Position numbers and translations under genes: made by a program. Of a DNA stretch of 5,537 nucleotides, positions 1 to 5,537 are shown piece after piece (position 1 is the stretch's first letter; every line of letters starts with the position of its first letter). This stretch comes from an archaeon CG07_land_8_20_14_0_80_38_8 (GTDB taxonomy: Archaea; Nanobdellota; Nanobdellia; Tiddalikarchaeales; Tiddalikarchaeaceae), in assembly GCA_002779595.1 (NCBI GenBank), contig PEWF01000115.1, forward strand, positions 1,060 through 6,596, given 5' to 3'. The notes beneath the pieces were generated by a model. That model did no database searches, had not been told where the DNA came from, and was given only the letters and a program-made list of their open reading frames with translations.

Positions 1-2413
1 GAAGGACTGCCCAGGACACTTCGGTTACATTGAATTGGCGCGCCCTGTGATTCACATAAAATATTTGTCATTCATTTATGACGCTTTAAGAAGCACGTGC
101 GCAAAGTGCGGAAAAATAACCATTGAAGAAGAGCGCCTCGCAAAGGCAAGGATGAAGATAAGAATGGTTGAAAGGCAGAGAGGAGAATTAAAAAAATGGG
201 ATGTTGCAAAGGAAGTAATCAGAAGGGCAAAGAATTCCAAGGAATGCCCTCACTGCGCAGATAAAAAAATTAAAATAAAACTCAAAAAACCCTATTCTTT
301 TTATGAAGAAAAAGTCAGAATCACACCAATAGACATTCAGGAACGCCTGAAAAGAATCACTGATGAGGACTGCGAATTATTAGGGCTTGACTCAATAGGT
401 GGCAGGCCAGAATGGATGATATTGTCCTACTTGCCAGTGCCTCCAGTAACAGTGCGCCCTTCAATTACGCTGCAGAGCGGACAGAAAAGCGAGGACGACT
501 TAACCCATAAATTAAGCGACATAGTCAGGACTAACCAGAGATTACTGGAAAACTTGAATGCAGGAGCTCCTGAAATAATAATAGAAGATTTATGGGACTT
601 GCTGCAGTACCATGTGACAACATTCTTCTCAAATAATGTAAGCCAGATTCCGCCTGCGAGGCACAGGAGCGGCCGCGAGCTGAAAACATTATCCGAAAGG
701 ATAAAGAGCAAGGAGGGAAGGTTCAGGAAAAATTTGGCAGGAAAAAGGGTGAACTTTTGCGCAAGAAGCGTGATATCCCCGGACCCTAACATTGAAATTA
801 ATGAGATAGGAGTGCCTGAAGTAATGGCAGAACATTTGACAATCCCTGAAAGAGTCAACAGCTGGAACGTGAAATGGTGCAGGGAATTAATACAAAACTA
901 CCCTAAATACCCATGCGCTTTATACGTTTTCATTCCTGACGGCAGGAAGAAAAGAGTAACTGAGGAAAGCAGGGAATTATTAATGGAAGAATTAGCAATA
1001 GGGTTCATTGTTGAAAGAATGCTCATAAACGGGGACTTCGTATTGTTCAACAGGCAGCCAAGCCTTCACAGGATGAGCATCATGGCTCACAGAGTAAAAG
1101 TGCTGCCAGGCAGCACTTTAAGGATAAATTTGACAGTAACAGACCCTTACAACGCGGATTTTGATGGTGATGATATGAACATGCACGTTCCGCAAACAGA
1201 AGAAGCAAGAGGGGAATCTGACGAATTAATGGATGTAGTAACACAAATAATTACTCCACGATTCGGGCTTCCAATCATAGGATGCAAGCAGGACCATTTA
1301 AGCGGATTATTCACTCTCACAAGAGGAAACACTAAGTTCAGCAAGGAGGAAGCATTCCAGTTATTAACAAGGGCAAAAGTTTACGATGCTGACTTGAAAA
1401 TAGACAAGAAAGGGGAAGCATCAGGCAAGGAAATATTCTCAGCATTGCTGCCGAAGGATTTTGACTACATCGGCACAAGCGGGTTATGCAGGAATTGCGC
1501 AACTTGCAAAAAAGAAGAATGCACTAATGACGGCTACGTAAAAATTATTAACGGGAAACTAATCAGCGGGGTAATAGATGACAAAAGCGTTGGCTCAAAG
1601 AAAGGATTACTCTTGCAGGAAATAGTGAAATTATATGAGAGGGAGGAAGTCAGCACTTATTTGCAGAGAATGGCATTAGTTGGGATTGCAACACTTGACA
1701 TAACAGGATTTACAGTGCTTAGTTCGGATTCGGATTTGCCTGAAGACATTAGAAAGGAAATAAGGACAAGCCTTAGCAATTCAGTCAATAAAGTAAACAC
1801 TTACATTAAAAGATTCAAAGACAAGGAAATGGTGGCACTTCCCGGCAGGACTTTAAGGGAAACTTTGGAGCAGAAAATAATTAACGCCTTGAATAGGGCA
1901 AGAAACGTGGTAGGAAGTTTGGTGTTGAACAACACTTCAAAAGAGAACTGCACAATTATTATGGCAAAGAGCGGAGCTAAAGGCAACATGCTCAACATTG
2001 CACAAATGGCAGGAAGTGTAGGGCAGCAGGTATTAAGAGGTTCAAGGCTGAAAAGAGGCTATGAAAGAAGAGTATTAACCCATTTCGAGAAAGGCGACTT
2101 GGGCGCTGACGCGCGCGGATTCATAAGGGAAGGATACAAGAACGGATTAACACCAACTGAATTCTTCTTCCATGCAATAACTTCGCGTGACGCGCAAATG
2201 GACACGAGCATGAGGACTCCTACGAGCGGCTACTTCCAGAGAAGACTAATCAATGCATTGCAGGATTTCAAAATAGATGATGATTTAAGCGTAAGAACCA
2301 GCGACGGCAGAATAGTGCAGTTCACTTACGGGGAAGACGGAATAGACGTTGGCAAGAGTGATGCAGGAAAAATAGATGTTGAATTAATAATAAAGAAGGT
2401 GGCGGAAAAATGA
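1..2413 (+). CDS. rpoA1: DNA-directed RNA polymerase subunit A' (5' partial)
   Basis: This is the N-terminal two thirds of the archaeal largest RNA polymerase subunit, carrying the catalytic Mg site. The frame is open from base 2 and begins inside the clamp zinc motif CPGHFGYIELARPV, so the true start and the first zinc cysteines lie upstream of the window; about 803 residues are present. In order: zinc-ligand pairs CxxC at 98-109 and 245-256; GKRVNFCARSVISPDP at 740-787; NRQPSLHRM at 1049-1075; the metal-binding loop NADFDGDDMN at 1151-1180 with all three Asp ligands; a CX2CX2CX4C cysteine cluster at 1487-1522; and the bridge-helix region at 2147-2269. It ends after YGEDGID, the usual A'/A'' break. 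No intein is present. The usual Glu after NADFDGD is Asp, and the bridge helix has SRDAQMDT where GREGLVDT is common. The stop codon overlaps the rpoA2 start. Identity is certain; only the start is missing. Confidence 0.98.
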   Translation, partial: KDCPGHFGYIELARPVIHIKYLSFIYDALRSTCAKCGKITIEEERLAKARMKIRMVERQRGELKKWDVAKEVIRRAKNSKECPHCADKKIKIKLKKPYSFYEEKVRITPIDIQERLKRITDEDCELLGLDSIGGRPEWMILSYLPVPPVTVRPSITLQSGQKSEDDLTHKLSDIVRTNQRLLENLNAGAPEIIIEDLWDLLQYHVTTFFSNNVSQIPPARHRSGRELKTLSERIKSKEGRFRKNLAGKRVNFCARSVISPDPNIEINEIGVPEVMAEHLTIPERVNSWNVKWCRELIQNYPKYPCALYVFIPDGRKKRVTEESRELLMEELAIGFIVERMLINGDFVLFNRQPSLHRMSIMAHRVKVLPGSTLRINLTVTDPYNADFDGDDMNMHVPQTEEARGESDELMDVVTQIITPRFGLPIIGCKQDHLSGLFTLTRGNTKFSKEEAFQLLTRAKVYDADLKIDKKGEASGKEIFSALLPKDFDYIGTSGLCRNCATCKKEECTNDGYVKIINGKLISGVIDDKSVGSKKGLLLQEIVKLYEREEVSTYLQRMALVGIATLDITGFTVLSSDSDLPEDIRKEIRTSLSNSVNKVNTYIKRFKDKEMVALPGRTLRETLEQKIINALNRARNVVGSLVLNNTSKENCTIIMAKSGAKGNMLNIAQMAGSVGQQVLRGSRLKRGYERRVLTHFEKGDLGADARGFIREGYKNGLTPTEFFFHAITSRDAQMDTSMRTPTSGYFQRRLINALQDFKIDDDLSVRTSDGRIVQFTYGEDGIDVGKSDAGKIDVELIIKKVAEK
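2396..2402 (+). promoter_or_regulatory. Shine-Dalgarno-like site of rpoA2
   Basis: AAGGTGG lies seven bases before the ATG at 2410, inside the last codons of rpoA1. It resembles the archaeal GGTGA/GGAGG anti-16S core and supports this ATG as the start, in a stop-start overlap typical of translational coupling. Confidence 0.55.
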
Positions 2414-3768
2414 GGCTGGAAGAAGCAGAAGGAATATTACCCCCTAAATTATTCCGGACACTGAAGGATAAATTAAAAGAATACAAATTAGCCGGAAAGA
2501 AAAGCGAGCAAGCCATTGGGGATGTAGTAACTGCTTACCAGAAAGCTCTTATCTGCCCTGCAGAAAGCATTGGAGTCATAGCAGCGCAGAGCATAGGCGA
2601 GCCTGGAACGCAGATGACATTGAACACTAAGCACTTCGCAGGAGTAAGCGAGATGAACGTAACAGTTGGATTGCCAAGAATTATTGAAATCTTCGGGGCC
2701 AGGAAAGCATCAAAAACTCCGAGCATGAAAATTTACCTGAAATCACCCCACAATAAGAGCGAGAAAACAGTAAGGCAAATCAGCGCCAATTTATTGGAAG
2801 TATTGTTAAAAGACGTGACCAAGGAAATTAATGTTGACTTATTAAACACGCAGGTGGAAGTGGTTCTTGACATTGAAGAAATGCACAACTTGAACGTGAC
2901 AATGAAGCACATACTCACAGCCATAGAAAACAGCAGGAAAATTAAAAAAGTAAAAATAGAGGAAAAAGGCAGCAAAATTATTGTAAAATTGGACGAGGGC
3001 GTGAAGCTTGAAAAATTATTCAAACTAAAAGTGAAATTATCAGAGTTGTTCATAAACGGGATAGCAGGAATAAAGCAAGTCCTGCCTGTCAAGAAGAGCG
3101 AGGAATTCGTAATAACCACTGCAGGAAGCAATTTAAAAGAAGTATTAAAAATTAATGAAGTTGACAAGGCAAAAACGATAACTAATGATATATGGGAAAT
3201 AAGCAAAGCATTAGGAATAGAGGCTGCAAGGACAGCAATTATAGAAGAAGTATTAAACGTTTTCAACGAGCAGGGATTAAAAATTGATGTAAGACATTTA
3301 ATGCTTGTGGCAGACGTTATGACAATGGACGGAATAGTGAAAGGAATAGGCAGGTACGGAGTGAGCGGGGAAAAGCCAAGCGTTCTGGCGCGCGCAAGCT
3401 TTGAAGTAGCACTCAAACACTTATTCAACGCTGCAGCGCATAAAGAAGTTGACGAATTGGAAGGAGTGGTGGAGAATATTATGATAAACCAGCCAATACC
3501 AGTCGGGACAGGGCATTTCAAATTAAAACTAAGACAAGACGCTGACTTAAGCAGCGGAAAAATAAGCAATGACTTCTCAATAAAAGACATAAAAGGATTG
3601 GGCGACAAAACAGTCGAGATACTGAAAAACAAGTTAGGAATCACCACAATAAGCGCGTTAGAAGAAGCAGCAAAGAAAGGCGAACTAAAAAACGTTGAAG
3701 GACTGGGCGAGAAAATGGAAGAAAAAATATTAAAAGGAATAAAGGAAATAAAAGAGAAGGAGTGGTGA
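2410..3768 (+). CDS. rpoA2: DNA-directed RNA polymerase subunit A'' with C-terminal helix-hairpin-helix extension
   Basis: This is the C-terminal third of the largest RNA polymerase subunit, carrying the trigger loop, jaw and part of the clamp. Residues 52-69 give ESIGVIAAQSIGEPGTQM and residues 70-79 the trigger-loop start TLNTKHFAGV, followed by NVTVGLPRIIEIFGARK. The C-terminal core is recognised by GIEAAR, HLMLVADVMTMDG, the GVSGEKPSVLARASFE segment and the closing QPIPVGTGHFKL near residue 370, where archaeal A'' proteins usually stop. This one is 452 residues long against roughly 380-400 in the family as I know it. After a polar linker (about 375-390), residues 391-452 contain two GLG hairpins (396-398 and 431-433) in a tandem helix-hairpin-helix pattern, a fold that commonly binds the nucleic-acid backbone. 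The trigger loop has Asn-Thr-Lys-His where archaeal enzymes usually have Arg-Thr-Phe-His. The gene overlaps rpoA1 by 4 nt and ends 2 nt before rpl30e. Identity is certain; the role of the extension is inference. Confidence 0.98.
   Translation: MRLEEAEGILPPKLFRTLKDKLKEYKLAGKKSEQAIGDVVTAYQKALICPAESIGVIAAQSIGEPGTQMTLNTKHFAGVSEMNVTVGLPRIIEIFGARKASKTPSMKIYLKSPHNKSEKTVRQISANLLEVLLKDVTKEINVDLLNTQVEVVLDIEEMHNLNVTMKHILTAIENSRKIKKVKIEEKGSKIIVKLDEGVKLEKLFKLKVKLSELFINGIAGIKQVLPVKKSEEFVITTAGSNLKEVLKINEVDKAKTITNDIWEISKALGIEAARTAIIEEVLNVFNEQGLKIDVRHLMLVADVMTMDGIVKGIGRYGVSGEKPSVLARASFEVALKHLFNAAAHKEVDELEGVVENIMINQPIPVGTGHFKLKLRQDADLSSGKISNDFSIKDIKGLGDKTVEILKNKLGITTISALEEAAKKGELKNVEGLGEKMEEKILKGIKEIKEKEW
3757..3762 (+). 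promoter_or_regulatory. Shine-Dalgarno site of rpl30e
   Basis: AAGGAG lies inside the last codons of rpoA2, eight bases before the ATG at 3771. It decides the start: the in-frame GTG at 3762 would overlap this site, so the ATG is the better choice. Confidence 0.6.
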
Positions 3769-3770
3769 TT

Positions 3771-4034
3771 ATGAAAATCATAGAAGAAATAAAAAAAGGA
3801 ATGAAAGGCAAGACATTAATAGTTGGATATAATAATACTGTAAGCAGCCTTAAAAAGAACAAACTCAAATTAGTGGTCAGCGCTTCAAACGCTCCTGAAC
3901 ACATGAAGAAAGAACTGGAAAATTTGTCAAAAATAGGCAAAGTAGAATACGTTGATTCCGAAAAGAACAATCTTGAATTAGGCGCCACCTGCAGAAAATC
4001 ATTCGGGGTGTCAGTACTTTCTATAAAAAAGTGA
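3771..4034 (+). CDS. rpl30e: Large-subunit ribosomal protein eL30 (L30e)
   Basis: This is an 87-residue member of the L7Ae/L30e/S12e/Gadd45 family, a small alpha-beta-alpha protein of the archaeal and eukaryotic 50S/60S subunit that binds kink-turn-like RNA. The RNA-binding N-terminal signature is seen as VGYNNTVSSLKK (residues 18-29), followed by the core strand KLVVSASNAP (33-42) and the second RNA-contact loop LELGATCRKSFGVSVLSI (68-85), which matches the ELGxxxGKxFxVxxLxI pattern of archaeal and yeast L30. The length is slightly below the usual 95-105, mostly because the C-terminal tail is short. I chose ATG 3771, 2 nt after the rpoA2 stop and with an AAGGAG in front, over GTG 3762, which would add MVI. 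Its place between rpoA2 and nusA is the classic archaeal position. Confidence 0.95.
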   Translation: MKIIEEIKKGMKGKTLIVGYNNTVSSLKKNKLKLVVSASNAPEHMKKELENLSKIGKVEYVDSEKNNLELGATCRKSFGVSVLSIKK

Positions 4035-4041
4035 AAATTAA

Positions 4042-4470
4042 ATGACAAATGTAAGAATTAAGTTAGACACTCAGACAATACAAAACCTTGCCTTGTTCGA
4101 GAAGGTAACAAAAGCGAGCGTTAAGGACTGCATTGAAAAAGATGATGAAATAATATTCATAATTGACAAAAAAGATTTCGGAAAAGCAATAGGCAGGAAC
4201 GGCTCAAACGTCAAAAAAATGGAGCAAAAGTTAAGAAAGAAAGTAACACTCTTAAAATTTGACTCAAACCCTGAAAAATTTGCCGAGAATCTGCTGAAAC
4301 CAGTGCCTGTTAAAAAAGCAAGCATTGAAAATAATGACGAAAACCAGAAAATTCTTAACATAGTAATCAAGAGTTCACAGAGAGCGTTTCCGAGCAAAAA
4401 AGTTAAAAAGACTAAAACTCTTCTTAAAAAATACTTCCCTGAAATACAGGAAGTAATAATAAGAGTGTAA
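4042..4470 (+). CDS. nusA: Archaeal NusA-like KH-domain protein
   Basis: This is a 142-residue archaeal NusA homologue, which consists of little more than the two KH RNA-binding domains of bacterial NusA and lacks its N-terminal polymerase-binding and S1 domains. The start is fixed: an in-frame TAA directly precedes the ATG. The N-terminus has the family pattern RIKLDTQTIQNLALFEKVTKA (family: ALFExxTGA). KH1 is intact, with the GxxG loop in FGKAIGRNGSNVKKME (residues 46-61), followed by SNPEKFAENLLKP (75-87), the typical inter-KH linker. In the second KH (about 104-142), the expected GLAIGxxGxN loop is replaced by a short stretch SSQRAFPSKKVKK, so no GxxG remains, although the closing helix and strand LLKKYFPEIQEVIIRV match the family end. 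The position between rpl30e and rps12 is standard for archaea. It is presumed to act in transcription elongation or termination, or in rRNA transcription; the archaeal function is poorly defined. No clear Shine-Dalgarno is seen. Confidence 0.93.
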   Translation: MTNVRIKLDTQTIQNLALFEKVTKASVKDCIEKDDEIIFIIDKKDFGKAIGRNGSNVKKMEQKLRKKVTLLKFDSNPEKFAENLLKPVPVKKASIENNDENQKILNIVIKSSQRAFPSKKVKKTKTLLKKYFPEIQEVIIRV

Positions 4471-4475
4471 TAATC

Positions 4476-4913
4476 ATGAAAAAAGCAAGAGGCTTATTCG
4501 CCGGAAAAAAATTAATGGAACGAAGAAAACAATTCAAGTACGCAAGGAAAGGAAGCAGGGAGCAGGCAACGGGGATATGGAAAAAATTCGACCCAATGGC
4601 AGGAGCTCCTGCAGCAAGAGGAATAGTGCTGAAGAAGAGGGCTATTGAGAAAAAGCAGCCGCACAGCGGATTAATCAAGTGCGTAACAGTGCAGTTAGTG
4701 AAGAACGGGAAAGTAGTCACAGCATTCGTTCCAGGGGACGGCGCAATAAAACACGTTGACGAGCACAACGAAGTAGTAATTGAAAGAATAGGCGGGCCGC
4801 AGAGGGGCTCAAAAGGCGACATTCCAGGAGTGAAATTCAAAGTAATAAAAGTGAACGGGGTATCATTAAAAGAAGTATTAAAAGGTAAGAAGGAAAAAGG
4901 CAGAGGCAAATAA
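4476..4913 (+). CDS. rps12: Small-subunit ribosomal protein uS12
   Basis: This is a 145-residue archaeal-type uS12, the decoding-centre protein of the 30S subunit that contacts 16S rRNA near the A site and monitors codon-anticodon pairing. The archaeal N-terminus GLFAGKKLMERRKQFKYAR is followed by FDPMAGAPAARGIVLKK (family: DPLxGAPxARGIVLEK). The decoding loop is at residues 60-69, then VQLVKNGKVVTAFVPGDGA, VDEHNEVVIERIGGPQRG and GDIPGVKFKVIKVNGVSL (114-131). The length is normal. Within the decoding loop the usual QPNSAxRKC reads QPHSGLIKC (61-69), with His for Asn at 63, Gly for Ala at 65 and Ile for Arg at 67. The ATG lies 5 nt after the nusA stop, without an evident Shine-Dalgarno. The C-terminal tail is Lys/Gly-rich, as is common. 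Confidence 0.97.
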   Translation: MKKARGLFAGKKLMERRKQFKYARKGSREQATGIWKKFDPMAGAPAARGIVLKKRAIEKKQPHSGLIKCVTVQLVKNGKVVTAFVPGDGAIKHVDEHNEVVIERIGGPQRGSKGDIPGVKFKVIKVNGVSLKEVLKGKKEKGRGK

Positions 4914-4919
4914 AAAATT

Positions 4920-5510
4920 ATGAAATTATTCAACAAGTACGACACGAGCGGAGTAACAGTATCAGACCCTGGACTGCAAAAATACATAAACTTAAAACCA
5001 ATACTTTTGCCGAAAAGCCAGGGAAGGAATGAAACCAAAAAATTCTGGAAAAGCAAAGCCCACATTGTTGAAAGATTAATGCTGAAAATGAGCGTGACAG
5101 GGCATAAAGGCAAGAAGCACTGGAGAACCAGCGGAAGAAATACAGGAAAATACACAATCCAGCACAAAAACGTAACCAGCGCATTCAAGATTATAGAAGA
5201 CAAAACAAAACAAAACCCAGTCCAAATATTGGTAAATGCAGTGGAAAAAGCAAGCCCTTGCGCGGAAGTAATCAGTTTAGAATACGGCGGAATCAAACAC
5301 CCAAAAGCAGTAGACGTAGCACCCCAAAGAAGAGTGGACTTATCACTCAGGTGGATAGCAGGCAGCGCTTACCAGGCAAGCGCAGGCAGCAAGACAACAT
5401 ACGCGCAGGCATTAGCCAATATATTAATACAAACAGCAAATAATGACGCAAAAAGCCCTGCAGTCAGCAAAAAAAACGAAACCGAAAGGCAAGCCATAGC
5501 AAGCAGATAA
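4920..5510 (+). CDS. rps7: Small-subunit ribosomal protein uS7
   Basis: This is a 196-residue archaeal uS7, the primary 16S rRNA-binding protein that nucleates assembly of the 30S head and lies by the E-site mRNA exit. Visible family blocks are VTVSDPGLQKYINLKPILLP (residues 12-31), HIVERLMLKM (48-57), the archaeal/eukaryotic loop GHKGKKHWRTSGRNTGK (61-77), NPVQILVNAVEKASP (99-113), YGGIKHPKAVDVAPQRRVDL (122-141) and the ending SKTTYAQALA...ERQAIASR. The full C-terminal helix with Ser-Arg end is intact. Where the family commonly has PREE after NAxP, this protein reads PCAE (113-116). The start is the ATG 6 nt after the rps12 stop; it is in the same frame as rps12, with only codons AAA and ATT between. 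No Shine-Dalgarno is seen. In many archaea the next gene is the elongation factor EF1A (tuf), but that is outside this window. Confidence 0.97.
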   Translation: MKLFNKYDTSGVTVSDPGLQKYINLKPILLPKSQGRNETKKFWKSKAHIVERLMLKMSVTGHKGKKHWRTSGRNTGKYTIQHKNVTSAFKIIEDKTKQNPVQILVNAVEKASPCAEVISLEYGGIKHPKAVDVAPQRRVDLSLRWIAGSAYQASAGSKTTYAQALANILIQTANNDAKSPAVSKKNETERQAIASR

Positions 5511-5518
5511 ATTTTTAA
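5509..5518 (+). promoter_or_regulatory. Possible TATA box of the next gene, or T-run terminator
   Basis: AAATTTTTAA begins inside the rps7 stop codon and stands out as the only non-coding AT box in the window. It resembles an archaeal box A (TTTTTAA-type); a transcript start would then fall around or just beyond the window edge. The run of five T could instead be a weak archaeal termination signal. The upstream BRE is not convincing, and nothing downstream is available to decide. Confidence 0.3.
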
Positions 5519-5537
5519 GCGCGTTTCTCCCAAATAA

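Noticed and set aside
35..37. TTG as the start codon of A'
   Set aside because: It is the Leu of the conserved IELARPV motif; the open frame and the zinc motif CPGHFG continue upstream to the window edge, so the gene is 5' truncated.
560..572. Palindrome GCAGGAGCTCCTG, also found in rps12 near 4601
   Set aside because: Both copies encode Ala-Gly-Ala-Pro in frame at conserved sites; a coding coincidence rather than a repeat or operator.
427..858. 143-codon open frame on the - strand
   Set aside because: It is antisense to highly conserved A' motifs, with no start signal or family match.
1049..1186. Possible intein site at the A' active-site motifs
   Set aside because: Inteins are known in some archaeal A' and A'' genes, but NRQPSLHRM and NADFDGDDMN are uninterrupted and no splicing motifs are seen.
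2733..3647. 304-codon open frame on the - strand
   Set aside because: It lies wholly antisense to conserved rpoA2 sequence, is rich in Ser, Phe, Leu and Ile as expected of a complement shadow, and shows no recognisable domain.
3762..3764. GTG start for eL30
   Set aside because: It overlaps the AAGGAG site and the rpoA2 coding end; ATG 3771 has correct spacing and fits the family N-terminus.
3641..4048. 135-codon open frame on the - strand spanning rpoA2 end and rpl30e
   Set aside because: Low-complexity Phe/Leu/Ser sequence antisense to two confirmed genes.
4424..5296. 290-codon open frame on the - strand
   Set aside because: It is antisense to rps12 and rps7; its hydrophobic runs come from the complement of Lys- and Glu-rich coding sequence, not from credible membrane segments.
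5258..5443. 61-codon + strand frame inside rps7
   Set aside because: Arg/Gln-rich alternative frame of a conserved gene, without its own start signal.

Overview
This window is a segment of an archaeal RNA-polymerase/ribosomal-protein cluster. All six genes lie on the + strand and are packed end to end: rpoA1 (A', 5' end cut off by the window edge), rpoA2 (A''), rpl30e, nusA (archaeal KH type), rps12 and rps7. Several features point to Archaea rather than Bacteria: the largest polymerase subunit is split into A' and A'', eL30 sits inside the polymerase cluster, NusA is a short KH-only protein, and uS12 and uS7 have archaeal/eukaryotic-type sequences. The DNA is moderately AT-rich by eye, and the proteins diverge from textbook archaeal sequences at several normally invariant positions. 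That would fit a poorly sampled or DPANN-like lineage, but the lineage is an inference I cannot prove from the sequence alone.

Layout: A' occupies 1-2413 and its stop overlaps the A'' start (ATGA, 2410-2413). A'' (2410-3768) is followed after 2 nt by eL30 (ATG 3771). NusA (4042-4470) follows after 7 nt, uS12 (4476-4913) after 5 nt and uS7 (4920-5510) after 6 nt. No gap inside the cluster holds a promoter or terminator, so one polycistronic transcript starting upstream of the window is the simplest reading. Clear Shine-Dalgarno-like sequences are seen only before rpoA2 and rpl30e. The last 27 nt hold an AT-rich box that may be the promoter of the next gene.

Functionally, A' and A'' together form the catalytic core of RNA polymerase: A' carries the Mg-binding loop and bridge helix, A'' the trigger loop. 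NusA is a transcription-associated RNA-binding protein, and eL30, uS12 and uS7 are ribosome components. The cluster therefore couples synthesis of transcription and translation machinery.

I do not see a hidden new system such as a defence island, CRISPR array or mobile element. The best observation is a C-terminal extension on A'' that looks like a tandem helix-hairpin-helix module, absent from the A'' proteins I know. Further points are non-consensus residues in the polymerase trigger loop and bridge helix, loss of the GxxG motif in the second KH domain of NusA, and changes in the normally near-invariant decoding loop of uS12.
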